Positions 27,462 through 35,856 of a stretch of DNA of 64,000 nt are shown here, in pieces. The position numbers were made by a program, and so were the translations under genes. Source of the stretch: Agarilytica sp033852165 (GTDB lineage: Bacteria; Pseudomonadota; Gammaproteobacteria; Pseudomonadales; Cellvibrionaceae); assembly GCA_033852165.1 (NCBI GenBank), contig JAWSUZ010000023.1, positions 62,001 to 126,000 on the forward strand, in the 5' to 3' direction. Below the pieces are notes generated by a model. It was not told the origin of the DNA, did no database searches, and saw only the letters and a list, made by a program, of their open reading frames with translations. Every line of letters starts with the position of its first letter. The stretch's first letter is position 1.

Positions 27462-29258
27462 CTAACAACCGCCTAATTTCCAATAACTTCCATCGCTACT
27501 ATGAAGCGTATTGCTGCCCCAGGTTGAGCCTGGCATACCATCATTGCTGCCGTTAGCCTTATAACTAGGCGACCAATACGAACCAGAGCTCGTCGCGCGT
27601 CCACCAGTTTTATGATAATAATTATAAGTTGTAAACTCCTCACACCCAACAGGCTCAGGCGTCGGTGTTGGCGGTAAAGGACTCGCAGTCGGGCTTGGCG
27701 TAGGAGCCGGAGTTGGCGTTCCTGGAGCAGGTGTTAATGTCGGAGTTGGCACCGGAGTCGGAGTTCCAGGTGCAGGCGTCGCAGTGGGTGCATTTGGATT
27801 AACATCCGTCCAGCTACCGTTTTGCAATTGCCACAAAGTAAACGAGTCGGTGTAACCATACTCACTGCCATAATCTAACATTTGATTAACATCGATTCGA
27901 CCGTCCAGATAATGTCCATTTACAGTATCCGTTGCACTCGGAGCCACATACTCCAAAGCACCAGTCGTAAAGCTAACCGTATTTGAGGCTGCCGATTCAT
28001 TACCACATTTATCAACCGCTTTCGCATACACACTGTACGACGTCTGAGGATTAAGACCCGAAAGCATTATATTGCTCGAAGCTGAAAAACCAGCCGCAGA
28101 TCCGTTCGAATGATAGAGCGCATAACCTTTAAAATCGACCTCAGAATTAGCGCTAACACTGAGCGAAACATACTTATCATGAATATCGTAGGCATTTAAT
28201 CCCGCTGGAACCGCAGGCGCCGTTATGTCATTTGGATCCTCGCAAGCACCGAAACCACCTAGCGTATAATTCTCAAAAAACGCCCAAATATGCTGTGACG
28301 CACTTGGCCCCACATCTTCAGCCCACAAATCTCTAACGCCGTCATCTCCCGTCCAATAATGCCCTTTACCTAACGAAGCTGTTTTAGCATCTATTCCGTC
28401 ATAAAACATTGTTTTAACTAACGGATTACCATCGCTACCATTATAGGTTGTGAGCGTACAGTTGATGCCTTCATACGTACAATCTTCAGTTCCATCAGCG
28501 CTTAAATCAGCTCCAAACACCGAAAGGTGAGAGTCTCGAATTAGCTCTCCACCTCGGATCATAACAGTCGTATCGTTGGTGGAATGTATTACCAGAGTCG
28601 GAATTGGACGATCATCATTTAATTCCGCATTAATTTTATTAATGTGATACGACAAACTCTCAAAGCGGTCCTGCAACACTGACCCAGTACCATCGCCATA
28701 AGCAGGGGATTCAACCGGAGCTATTGCTGCCCAATAATCGTTGTAAGCAATACCTGCAGCGACAACCATGCCACCGCCACTGGAAATACCCGTGATATAA
28801 CGTCGATCTGGGTCAATATTATAATTCGCCTCAACTTCTAACCCCATCCCATAGAGATCATCAACCTCACCGTTGCGCCCCTCTTGAATATGCTCCGGCT
28901 CCCAGTAACCCCAGCAGTTAGTATTACGCTGAGATGTAAAGCTGGTCACGAAAGGAAAAACAACAATCACGTTGTTTTGATCAGCAATCAAATCAAAATT
29001 CCAAAGATTCATTGCGTCGACATGATCCATCGCGCAACCATGTACCGCAAAAATCATCGGCACAGCCTCGGTGCCATTGTAGGATTGAGGGACATATACC
29101 TTGTACTGACGAGCGCGGGACCCGCTATAAGTTGCACTGTCTATTGACCCCGTACCGGTCACCGTTTGCGCATCTACCGCCAAAGAAGAAAATGCGACAG
29201 ACACAAAAAGCGCCGCCCCTCTCACTATATTTGTGTAAATAGGATTGTTAAAACTCAT
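27462..29258 (-). CDS. Secreted PHB-depolymerase-family esterase with FN3 and C-terminal substrate-binding domain (copy 2)
   Basis: 598 residues, colinear with copy 1 over the whole length. Signal peptide ends near AVDAQ; oxyanion HGC at 73-75; nucleophile Ser159 in GISSG; Asp in HSTNDT; His in GKGHYW. An FN3 domain, the HYLDGRIDVNQ...EYGY module and a Pro/Thr/Ala linker (TPTLTPAPGTPTPAPTP type) follow. The Cys-bounded end domain (CEEFTTYNYYHKTGGRA ... YWKLGGC) is almost the same as in copy 1, while the linker has diverged. The most conserved parts are the catalytic domain and the two ends. Expected location is extracellular. A shared TAATTATTTTTAT block lies 68 nt upstream. Two isoforms may target different chain lengths or substrates; this is not shown. 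Confidence 0.82.
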   Translation of the reverse strand: MSFNNPIYTNIVRGAALFVSVAFSSLAVDAQTVTGTGSIDSATYSGSRARQYKVYVPQSYNGTEAVPMIFAVHGCAMDHVDAMNLWNFDLIADQNNVIVVFPFVTSFTSQRNTNCWGYWEPEHIQEGRNGEVDDLYGMGLEVEANYNIDPDRRYITGISSGGGMVVAAGIAYNDYWAAIAPVESPAYGDGTGSVLQDRFESLSYHINKINAELNDDRPIPTLVIHSTNDTTVMIRGGELIRDSHLSVFGADLSADGTEDCTYEGINCTLTTYNGSDGNPLVKTMFYDGIDAKTASLGKGHYWTGDDGVRDLWAEDVGPSASQHIWAFFENYTLGGFGACEDPNDITAPAVPAGLNAYDIHDKYVSLSVSANSEVDFKGYALYHSNGSAAGFSASSNIMLSGLNPQTSYSVYAKAVDKCGNESAASNTVSFTTGALEYVAPSATDTVNGHYLDGRIDVNQMLDYGSEYGYTDSFTLWQLQNGSWTDVNPNAPTATPAPGTPTPVPTPTLTPAPGTPTPAPTPSPTASPLPPTPTPEPVGCEEFTTYNYYHKTGGRATSSGSYWSPSYKANGSNDGMPGSTWGSNTLHSSDGSYWKLGGC

Positions 29259-30116
29259 GATAACTAGCCTCTGACAAGAAATTGGGACTGCGAACCCGGA
29301 TGAGATTTCACCGGAAACAGGCCAATAATTATTTTTATTTTATGGTTTAGGGTTCACCGTCGAGCGATCGCGATTTAATCGTTTTTCAACAGGTGTACAG
29401 CTAAAGTTTACATATCATACTTTGGTATGAGTATGAGACTAAGGTTCAATTTACATTTAAGCAAAACAATGATAATAGAATTACTTTTAATTCGAGTATG
29501 GCATGATAGGAATCAATTTCTATTTAGAATCAATATAAAAACGGCGAAACGAAGAAGAAACAAGCGAAAACCAAAACGATACATTCAATATGAGTTAAAT
29601 TTTTCGAGACGAAGGTCACATTAACTGCAGATATAAAACTGAGAATAAGGTTGAAAAACGGTCTATAGCGATAGAAAACCGAGCCTTTCATGTGAAATCA
29701 CTTCCAAGCAGGTAGCAATTTTAAGCAGACGCAGATTCCCACTTAAAAGAGTAACACCGGAATAACGCTCAAGAGGCCAACTCAACTCACTTAACCGCTC
29801 ACCTCGTCGGCTAAACGAAACTAGCAAATTAAATCTCTGAACAGGCGGTCGATTTGAGTCCACCTCAAAAGCATGAGAACTCATCAACAAGTGAATACCT
29901 GCGCTAGCATTAATTGTAGGTTTGTCACCCTCCCCCTCCTACAAAGCGAACGCTTCACAGCAGGCCAAGCTTCACCTTTACCATCACTACGAATGAAGCT
30001 GAGCCAGTTAAAACAGAGCAAAAACATCCCTCGGTCCGCACGACCCCCAAAGCCAACATTGATTAATACCGAGCACCCCCACAAGATTAACCACTAGCTT
30101 TAAAGCAGGACTAGCC
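29259..30116. other. 858-nt gene-free stretch
   Basis: No gene recognised; short frames here lack ribosome sites or family features. The first 150 nt should hold the promoter of depolymerase copy 2 and contain a 16-nt operator-like palindrome TCATAC-TTTG-GTATGA (29415-29430). The remainder up to the cobB remnant may be decayed sequence. Confidence 0.45.
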
Positions 30117-30727
30117 ATGCTCAACCCAAATGATTTCAACGCCATTGTCATACTGACCGGTGCTGGCATCTCAGCCGAATCAGGGTTAAAAACCTTTCGT
30201 GACTGCGGAGGATTATGGGAAGGGCATCGCGTCGAAGATGTCGCAACCCCCGAGGCCTTTATTCAAGACCCCGAACTGGTTCACACGTTCTACAATATGA
30301 GACGGCAACAATTACTAAAGTCCACCACCCCAAATCGAGCTCATACCGCCCTAGCCGAGTTCGAAAAACAGTTTGAAGGGGCGCTTATGTTAATCACTCA
30401 AAATGTCGACGATTTACACGAGCAAGGCAGCAGTCAAAACGTAAGGCATATGCACGGGGAATTGCTAAAAGCGCAATGCATATCCAGCCAGAAAGTTTTC
30501 GATATTAGCCACCCTATTGACCCCTCAAGTGTATGCACATGCTGCCGCAAGACAGGTACGTTACGACCCCTATCGTTTGGTTTGGCGAAATGCCGCTGCA
30601 TATGGAGGAAATCGAACGCAGACTAACGGCGTGCGAGCTATTCATTTCGATTGGCACTTCTGGCCAGGTCTACCCTGCAGCCGGGTTTGTACAACTAGCG
30701 CGCTTGAGTGGCGCCACCACTTCCTGA
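30117..30727 (+). pseudogene. cobB: NAD-dependent protein deacylase (sirtuin, CobB type), frameshifted and truncated
   Basis: The first frame encodes an excellent class III sirtuin start: LTGAGISAESGLKTFRD, GLWEGHRVEDVATPEAF, TQNVDDLHEQGSS, catalytic His in RHMHGELLKAQC, and a zinc pair CTCC followed by RKTGTLRP. At about 30567-30572 one base appears lost. The next family block, IVWFGEMPLHMEEIERRL ... FISIGTSGQVYPAAGFVQLARLSGATT, continues in the neighbouring frame. It then ends abruptly at TGA, so some 35-40 C-terminal residues expected for CobB are absent. A single sequencing error could explain the first lesion but not the missing end. Probably inactive. Confidence 0.88.
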
Positions 30728-30740
30728 CTTACATAAGCTT

Positions 30741-31369
30741 ATGACGCACTCCAACCTATTGACCAATACGCTAGCCGCAATTGATACCGCAAATAAAGCA
30801 GCCCCAAACTCAGAAATTGTCGACGGTTCTGAGATATCAAAAGAATTAATCTACGGACAACGAATGAGCCTTGAGCTCGACCTTTTCGAGCCCGAAGCCT
30901 CGGAACATCTCCAGATAGCCGCTCGCGCCCAACATATCGAACGTTGGAAATCACCACGAACAGACTATCCCGAGGGTCGTAGCGGCTACAAAAATGGCGC
31001 TCTCAGCTCTCAGCTCTCAGCTCTCAGCTCTCAGCTCTCAGCTCTCAGCTCTCATTATTTTACGCCAAACGCGCAGGCGAAGTCATTCTATCGACGGGCT
31101 ATAGTGAAGACGATATCGACAAGGTGAAATTCCTCGTTCAAAAGCGTCAGATAAAGCGCAACCCTGAAACACAAACCCTTGAAGATGTCATATGTGTCGT
31201 CTTCCTGAAATACTACTTTACTGACTTCGAAGCTAAGCATAATGAAGAGAAAATCATCGACATTGTGCAGAAGACCTGGAAGAAAATGTCGGAAAAAGGT
31301 CAAAGATCAGCCTTAACCATCGATTTTCCAGAAAATATTTTAACTATTTTAAAAAAATCTTTAGCCTAA
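30741..31369 (+). pseudogene. DUF4202 protein gene with frameshift and 7-bp repeat expansion
   Basis: The first frame (MTHSNLLTNTLAAIDTANKAAPNSE ... ELIYGQRMSLELDLFEPEASEHLQIAARAQHIERWKSPRTDYPEGRSGYK) and the second frame (WRSQLS ... FYAKRAGEVILSTGYSEDDIDKVKFLVQKRQIKRNPETQTLEDVICVVFL ... FPENILTILKKSLA) together make a complete DUF4202 protein. They are offset by one base missing near an A5 run at about 30990-30994. Eight tandem GCTCTCA units follow directly and add about 14 residues in frame in the second frame. A start ATG at 30741 lies 13 nt behind the cobB remnant. Function of DUF4202 is unknown; HIERW and the HLQIAARAQH block suggest an all-helical, possibly HD-like fold. Confidence 0.82.
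30999..31054 (+). repeat. Eight perfect tandem 7-bp units (GCTCTCA)
   Basis: 56 nt, eight uninterrupted heptamers inside the DUF4202 remnant. A heptamer changes the reading frame by one per unit gained or lost, as in slipped-strand contingency tracts. It is translated as an ALSSQLS repeat. Not CRISPR-like, since there are no spacers. Confidence 0.97.
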
Positions 31370-31850
31370 AATAGGGTGTAAGAAAATCTGACAGCCTATT
31401 TGTTGCTTGTGGCGCCAAACAAGGCGCCATGTGCCTTCCAAAAATCAGCGAGATCGCAAAAATCGATTTAAGGCTGAGCCTATAGCGACGCTATACCACC
31501 CCGATAAGCCCGCGCGGTGGGCACTACCCAAAACAAATATCACTTCCCTCGGCACAAAAATCGTTTTGATCGAGTATTTCGTCGCCTATTTCATCCGGGA
31601 ATCATGCCTGCCCGTCAAAAAGAGCCACCTGTTAAAAAAACCTAAACGATATCGAATTAGTCGTTTCAAACTATGACAAATGACTCCAAAAAACACCCAT
31701 CAGTTCATCGCTCTTGCATAAGGAGCCGCCTTTTAAGAACTTGCATACCTTAGGGGAGTTGACAACTTGGCGCTCCTTGCATTTAATTAATGTGAACCAA
31801 CGCACAAAACAACTGTGAACAGCGACAACTTTGAGCAAGAGATGATCAAC
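31370..31850. other. 481-nt stretch without a convincing gene
   Basis: An 89-codon frame (31407-31676) has no ribosome site or recognisable family and is very basic. A small GGCGCC...GGCGCC hairpin lies near 31411. The promoter of the following secreted protein should be at the right end; TTGACA-like TTGACAAC is visible at 31758. Confidence 0.4.
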
Positions 31851-32378
31851 ATGAACAAGCTAATCACCATCGCCATCATTAGCATCACCCTGATTTGCCA
31901 GCAAGCCTATAGCTGTGACGAAGATTGCTTGAGATCAAAAGCAGAGGCTACTCACAGCGTTACATTTCCTGGCTTTTTGACGTGGAAGTATTGCGACGGT
32001 ATCGCAATGGACTTTATGACTTCTGCAGTACGTAGCCTAGACAGCTACCGAACTAAGTACTTCAGCACGAAGTACAAAGGGCCTCTAAAAAACACCAAGA
32101 GCTACCTCGCACAACGTAAAGACTGGTTGTTAGAGTGCGACAACTATATGAAGCTAACCAAAGAAGCTCGCATCTTTAACGATGACAAAACAACTCAACG
32201 CATTTTCGCGTCGATTGACCGAGTAGATGATGAATTTAACGCACTGATAAAAGGCGTTAGCTATTCTTCAGATGACGAAGCAAAAGAAATAATGGACGAG
32301 AAGATTGATTCGTTGTTTCAACTGGTTGACGACCACAAAACGATTATGCATTTAAAAGGCCGATACGTAGTTCGATAA
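31851..32378 (+). CDS. Small exported protein of unknown function
   Basis: About 175 residues from the ATG at 31851, preceded by GAGATGATCAAC. A GTG 36 nt upstream would put 12 charged residues before the signal peptide and is less likely. Signal peptide MNKLITIAIISITLICQQAYS is followed at once by CDEDC. A mature helical, Lys-rich protein follows with further Cys at WKYC and LLEC, suggesting one or two disulfides in the periplasm. No domain recognised. Monocistronic with a strong terminator behind it. Confidence 0.7.
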   Translation: MNKLITIAIISITLICQQAYSCDEDCLRSKAEATHSVTFPGFLTWKYCDGIAMDFMTSAVRSLDSYRTKYFSTKYKGPLKNTKSYLAQRKDWLLECDNYMKLTKEARIFNDDKTTQRIFASIDRVDDEFNALIKGVSYSSDDEAKEIMDEKIDSLFQLVDDHKTIMHLKGRYVVR

Positions 32379-32425
32379 AAGTAGTTCGCCCAAAAAGCTT
32401 TACCTTCCTCCCCAAGGAAACGAAA

Positions 32426-32454
32426 AAGGCCCGCATTTTATGCGGGCCTTTTTT
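32426..32454. terminator. Bidirectional terminator between exported protein gene and guaA
   Basis: Stem AAGGCCCGCAT / ATGCGGGCCTT with TTT loop, T-run on the plus side and the complementary run on the minus side, so it can end both the plus-strand gene and the convergent guaB-guaA transcript. Confidence 0.9.
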
Positions 32455-32487
32455 ATTGTTTAACTTTCTTACTGCCAATATTTTATA

Positions 32488-34065
32488 TTATTCCCACTCA
32501 ATAGTGGCTGGCGGCTTACTTGAAACATCGTAACTCACACGTGAGATGCCGGGAACCTCATTGATAATTCGGTTAGATACCTTCTCTAATAAGTCATAGG
32601 GCAAATGCGCCCAACGAGCCGTCATAAAATCGACGGTCTCCACCGCGCGCAAAGCAACAACCCACGCATATCGACGAGCATCACCAACAACACCCACGGA
32701 TTTTACCGGAAGAAAAACCGCAAAGGCCTGGCTCGTCTTGTGATACCAGTCCGCATTGTGCAGTTCCTCAAGGAAGATCGCATCAGCTTCACGCAAAATA
32801 TCCGCATACTCTCTTTTTACCTCCCCCAAAATTCGAACACCTAACCCGGGCCCAGGGAAAGGGTGGCGATAAACCATGTCGTAAGGTAAGCCCAACTCTA
32901 AACCAATTTTACGAACTTCGTCTTTAAACAATTCACGTAACGGCTCCACCAGTTCGAAAGCCATATCATCGGGTAGGCCGCCCACATTGTGGTGGGATTT
33001 TATGACGTGAGCCTTGCCCGTTTTTCCGGCAGCCGATTCAATAACGTCAGGGTAGATCGTACCTTGCGCCAACCATTTCACATTTTTTAATTTAGCGGCT
33101 TCCGTATCAAACACGTCAATAAACGTATTCCCTATAACTTTTCGCTTTTGCTCTGGGTCTGAAACACCTTTAAGGTTTCCAAGGAACAGCTCCTCAGCAT
33201 TGGATCTAATAACCGTCACGCCCATATTTTTGGCGAACATGTCCATCACCTGGTCGCCTTCATCTTTTCTCAGCAGTCCGTTATCAACGAACACGCAAGT
33301 CAGCTTATCCCCAATCGCTTTATGTAAAAGTGCCGCGACTACCGATGAGTCAACGCCGCCGGACAAGCCTAGAAGAACCTTGTCATTCCCTACTGTCGCT
33401 TTAACTTTAGCGATCGCATCTTCAACAATGTTCGCTGGAGTCCAAAGTGCGTCACAACTACATAATTGCAGAACGAAGTGCTCAAATACGCGCTGCCCCT
33501 GCAGTGTGTGCGTCACTTCAGGGTGAAACTGAACACCGTAAAATTGCTTTTCTCGCCAAACCATCCCAGCGACAGGGCAAGAATCTGTCGAGGCTATAAT
33601 TTCAAATTGCTCAGGGACTTGCGTAACCTTATCCCCGTGGCTCATCCAAACATCTAAAAGGGCTGCTCCATCCTGATCGACATGATCTTTAATATCTTGA
33701 AACAAAGGGTTTTCAGTTTCGACCTTGATCTGAGCATAGCCAAACTCTTGTACTTTAGAGCCCTGCACCTTGCCGCCAAGCTGAACGGCCATGGTTTGCA
33801 TGCCGTAGCAAATCCCCAGTACAGGTACACCTAGCTCGAAGACAGATTCAGGCGCACGAGGAGCGCCTTCTGCCGTGGTCGATTCAGGGCTCCCCGCAAG
33901 AATAATTCCCTTAGGGTTAAATTCTCGAATCTCGTCATCACTCATATCGAATGCTCGAACTTCGGAATACACACCGATTTCACGGATACGACGCGCGATA
34001 AGCTGCGTGTACTGTGAGCCGAAATCGATAATTAAAATACGCTGGGAATGTATGTCCTGGGTCAT
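32488..34065 (-). CDS. guaA: GMP synthase (glutamine-hydrolysing)
   Basis: Aminates XMP to GMP using glutamine and ATP. The N-terminal class-I amidotransferase has RILIIDFGSQYTQLIARRIRE, nucleophile Cys in LGICYGMQTMA and FHPEVTHT. The ATP-pyrophosphatase domain follows with P-loop LLGLSGGVDSSVVAALL, then the C-terminal dimerisation domain ending in TIEWE. The start chosen, MTQDIHSQ, matches the family length (525 residues); the frame extends 28 codons upstream without support. It lies 100 nt downstream of guaB in the same orientation, the conserved guaBA order. Confidence 0.97.
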   Translation of the reverse strand: MTQDIHSQRILIIDFGSQYTQLIARRIREIGVYSEVRAFDMSDDEIREFNPKGIILAGSPESTTAEGAPRAPESVFELGVPVLGICYGMQTMAVQLGGKVQGSKVQEFGYAQIKVETENPLFQDIKDHVDQDGAALLDVWMSHGDKVTQVPEQFEIIASTDSCPVAGMVWREKQFYGVQFHPEVTHTLQGQRVFEHFVLQLCSCDALWTPANIVEDAIAKVKATVGNDKVLLGLSGGVDSSVVAALLHKAIGDKLTCVFVDNGLLRKDEGDQVMDMFAKNMGVTVIRSNAEELFLGNLKGVSDPEQKRKVIGNTFIDVFDTEAAKLKNVKWLAQGTIYPDVIESAAGKTGKAHVIKSHHNVGGLPDDMAFELVEPLRELFKDEVRKIGLELGLPYDMVYRHPFPGPGLGVRILGEVKREYADILREADAIFLEELHNADWYHKTSQAFAVFLPVKSVGVVGDARRYAWVVALRAVETVDFMTARWAHLPYDLLEKVSNRIINEVPGISRVSYDVSSKPPATIEWE

Positions 34066-34165
34066 GAACGGTGAGACCTTTGGTGAGATGCTATAAGAGA
34101 GTTTCGCAGAGGAATAAAAATTAATTCGTGCACAGCTTGCGCTGTACACGGATACAAGAGTTTAG

Positions 34166-35641
34166 TTATCGACCGGAAACTGGGTAGTTTGGCGCTTCTT
34201 TTGTAATGCTTACGTCATGTACATGACTTTCGCCCATACCGGCAGAAGTTACTCGCACAAATTCAGGCTTATTCCGCATGATATCCAAGTCGATAGAACC
34301 GGTGTAGCCCATTGCTGCGCGTAACCCCCCCATTAACTGATGAACGACAGCACTAATTGGACCTTTATAAGGAACACGTCCTTCAATGCCTTCAGGGACA
34401 AGCTTTTCGGCTCCCTGACTCGAATCTTGGAAGTAACGATCAGAAGAACCTTGTGTCTTCGACATCGCGCCAAGAGAACCCATGCCACGGTATGTCTTAT
34501 AGGTACGTCCTTGGTACAACTCGACTTCGCCCGGAGCCTCTTCAGTACCCGCAAACATAGAGCCCATCATAATGGCACTGGCTCCCGCGACCACCGCTTT
34601 GGCTAAATCGCCAGAATAACGCACACCTCCGTCCGCAATCACAGGAACCCCTGTCCCTTTCAGCGCGGCAGCAACATTCGATATAGCCGTAATTTGCGGA
34701 ACACCAACACCGGTAACAATACGAGTCGTACAGATTGAACCGGGTCCGATTCCCACTTTAACGCCATCAGCACCGGCCTCAACCAAAGCTTTTGCCGCTT
34801 CGGCAGTTGCAATGTTGCCGCCAATCACTTGCAGATCCGGATAGGCTTTTTTAATCGCTCTTACACGGTTCAATACGTTTTGAGAGTGCCCATGAGCCGT
34901 ATCAACCACAATCACATCAACACCCGCTTTCACCAAGGCTTCAACGCGGTCATCGGTATCTGGACTGGTGCCAACGGACGCACCAACTCGCAAACGACCA
35001 TCATCTTCTTTACAGGCGTTTGGGTAGGTCTCGGCCTTATTGATATCTTTTACTGTAATAAGCCCACAGAGGTCAAAAGCATCGTTTATGACCAAGACTC
35101 TTTCGATGCGAAACTTGTGTAACAATGAACGAACTTCATCAGCAGAAGCCCCTTCTTTAACCGTAACCAGGTCAGCTTTTGGCGTCATGATGCTGGCAAC
35201 GCTTGCGCTCATATTCGTCTCAAAGCGCACGTCACGTCCGGTAACAATACCGACAAGATCACCGCCAGAAAGAACAGGAACGCCTGAAATTCTATGCTTT
35301 TTAGTAAGAGCAACCAATTGCTCAATTGTTGCATCGGATTCAATGGTAATGGGGTCTTTTACAACACCCGCTTCAAACTTCTTAACTGCATGAACTTGCT
35401 CGGCTTGCGCTTCGATCGACATGCTTTTGTGAATAATGCCAATACCGCCTTCCTGCGCAATTGCAATGGCAAGGCTCGCTTCTGTGACGGTATCCATCGC
35501 AGCTGAAATTAAGGGAATATTAAGGGAAATATTACGCGTTAATTGCGTCTTCAAGCTCGCGTCTTTGGCTGTTATTTCCGAGTACCCTGGGATCAGTAGT
35601 ACATCGTCAAACGTGAGTGCTTCCTCGGAAATTCTTAGCAT
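34166..35641 (-). CDS. guaB: Inosine-5'-monophosphate dehydrogenase
   Basis: Oxidises IMP to XMP with NAD, the rate-limiting step towards GMP. 491 residues. N-terminal LTFDDVLLIPGYSEI; two CBS domains (about 93-205, e.g. KKHRISGVPVL and FRIERVLVIN); the catalytic loop with Cys in GPGSICTTRIVTG; DGGVRYSGDLAKA; the flap YRGMGSLGAM. First gene of guaB-guaA, with a clear promoter in the divergent region shared with xseA. Confidence 0.97.
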   Translation of the reverse strand: MLRISEEALTFDDVLLIPGYSEITAKDASLKTQLTRNISLNIPLISAAMDTVTEASLAIAIAQEGGIGIIHKSMSIEAQAEQVHAVKKFEAGVVKDPITIESDATIEQLVALTKKHRISGVPVLSGGDLVGIVTGRDVRFETNMSASVASIMTPKADLVTVKEGASADEVRSLLHKFRIERVLVINDAFDLCGLITVKDINKAETYPNACKEDDGRLRVGASVGTSPDTDDRVEALVKAGVDVIVVDTAHGHSQNVLNRVRAIKKAYPDLQVIGGNIATAEAAKALVEAGADGVKVGIGPGSICTTRIVTGVGVPQITAISNVAAALKGTGVPVIADGGVRYSGDLAKAVVAGASAIMMGSMFAGTEEAPGEVELYQGRTYKTYRGMGSLGAMSKTQGSSDRYFQDSSQGAEKLVPEGIEGRVPYKGPISAVVHQLMGGLRAAMGYTGSIDLDIMRNKPEFVRVTSAGMGESHVHDVSITKEAPNYPVSGR

Positions 35642-35685
35642 GGCCAGTAAACCTCTGGATTTGTGGTACGTGAGAAAAGCGCGTC

Positions 35686-35714
35686 ATTATAGCTATCTCG
35701 TTTGGGCCGGTAAA
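35686..35714 (-). promoter_or_regulatory. sigma70 promoter of guaBA
   Basis: TTTACC - 17 nt - TATAAT on the minus strand, followed by a GC-rich discriminator (GACGCGC), giving a leader of about 38 nt. A GC-rich discriminator is the hallmark of stringent (ppGpp) control described for the E. coli gua promoter. Confidence 0.75.
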
Positions 35715-35856
35715 CAAAGGCTTTGCAGCATTTGCAAGATAAATGCAATGGAGGCCGATTTAAGCCCCGAATTCGCGATGTATCGGCTTCTAGGGAGTGC
35801 TAAACTCTCGATTTTTAGTCTCAATCAACAATTAAGCATTATTTAAGCGGCATTCT

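Noticed and set aside
29663..29890. 75-codon minus-strand frame
   Set aside because: No start signal, family or neighbour support; left as part of the gene-free stretch.
30999..31054. Possible CRISPR-like array
   Set aside because: Units are contiguous 7-mers with no spacers, and no cas genes are present; it is a simple tandem repeat inside a gene.
31370..31560. Possible third copy of the palindromic repeat
   Set aside because: Only short resemblances (GGGCACTA, GATTTAA) without the ordered arm blocks.
31407..31676. 89-codon frame that might be a small basic protein
   Set aside because: No ribosome site, no recognisable motif, and it lies in a stretch between a pseudogene and a promoter region.
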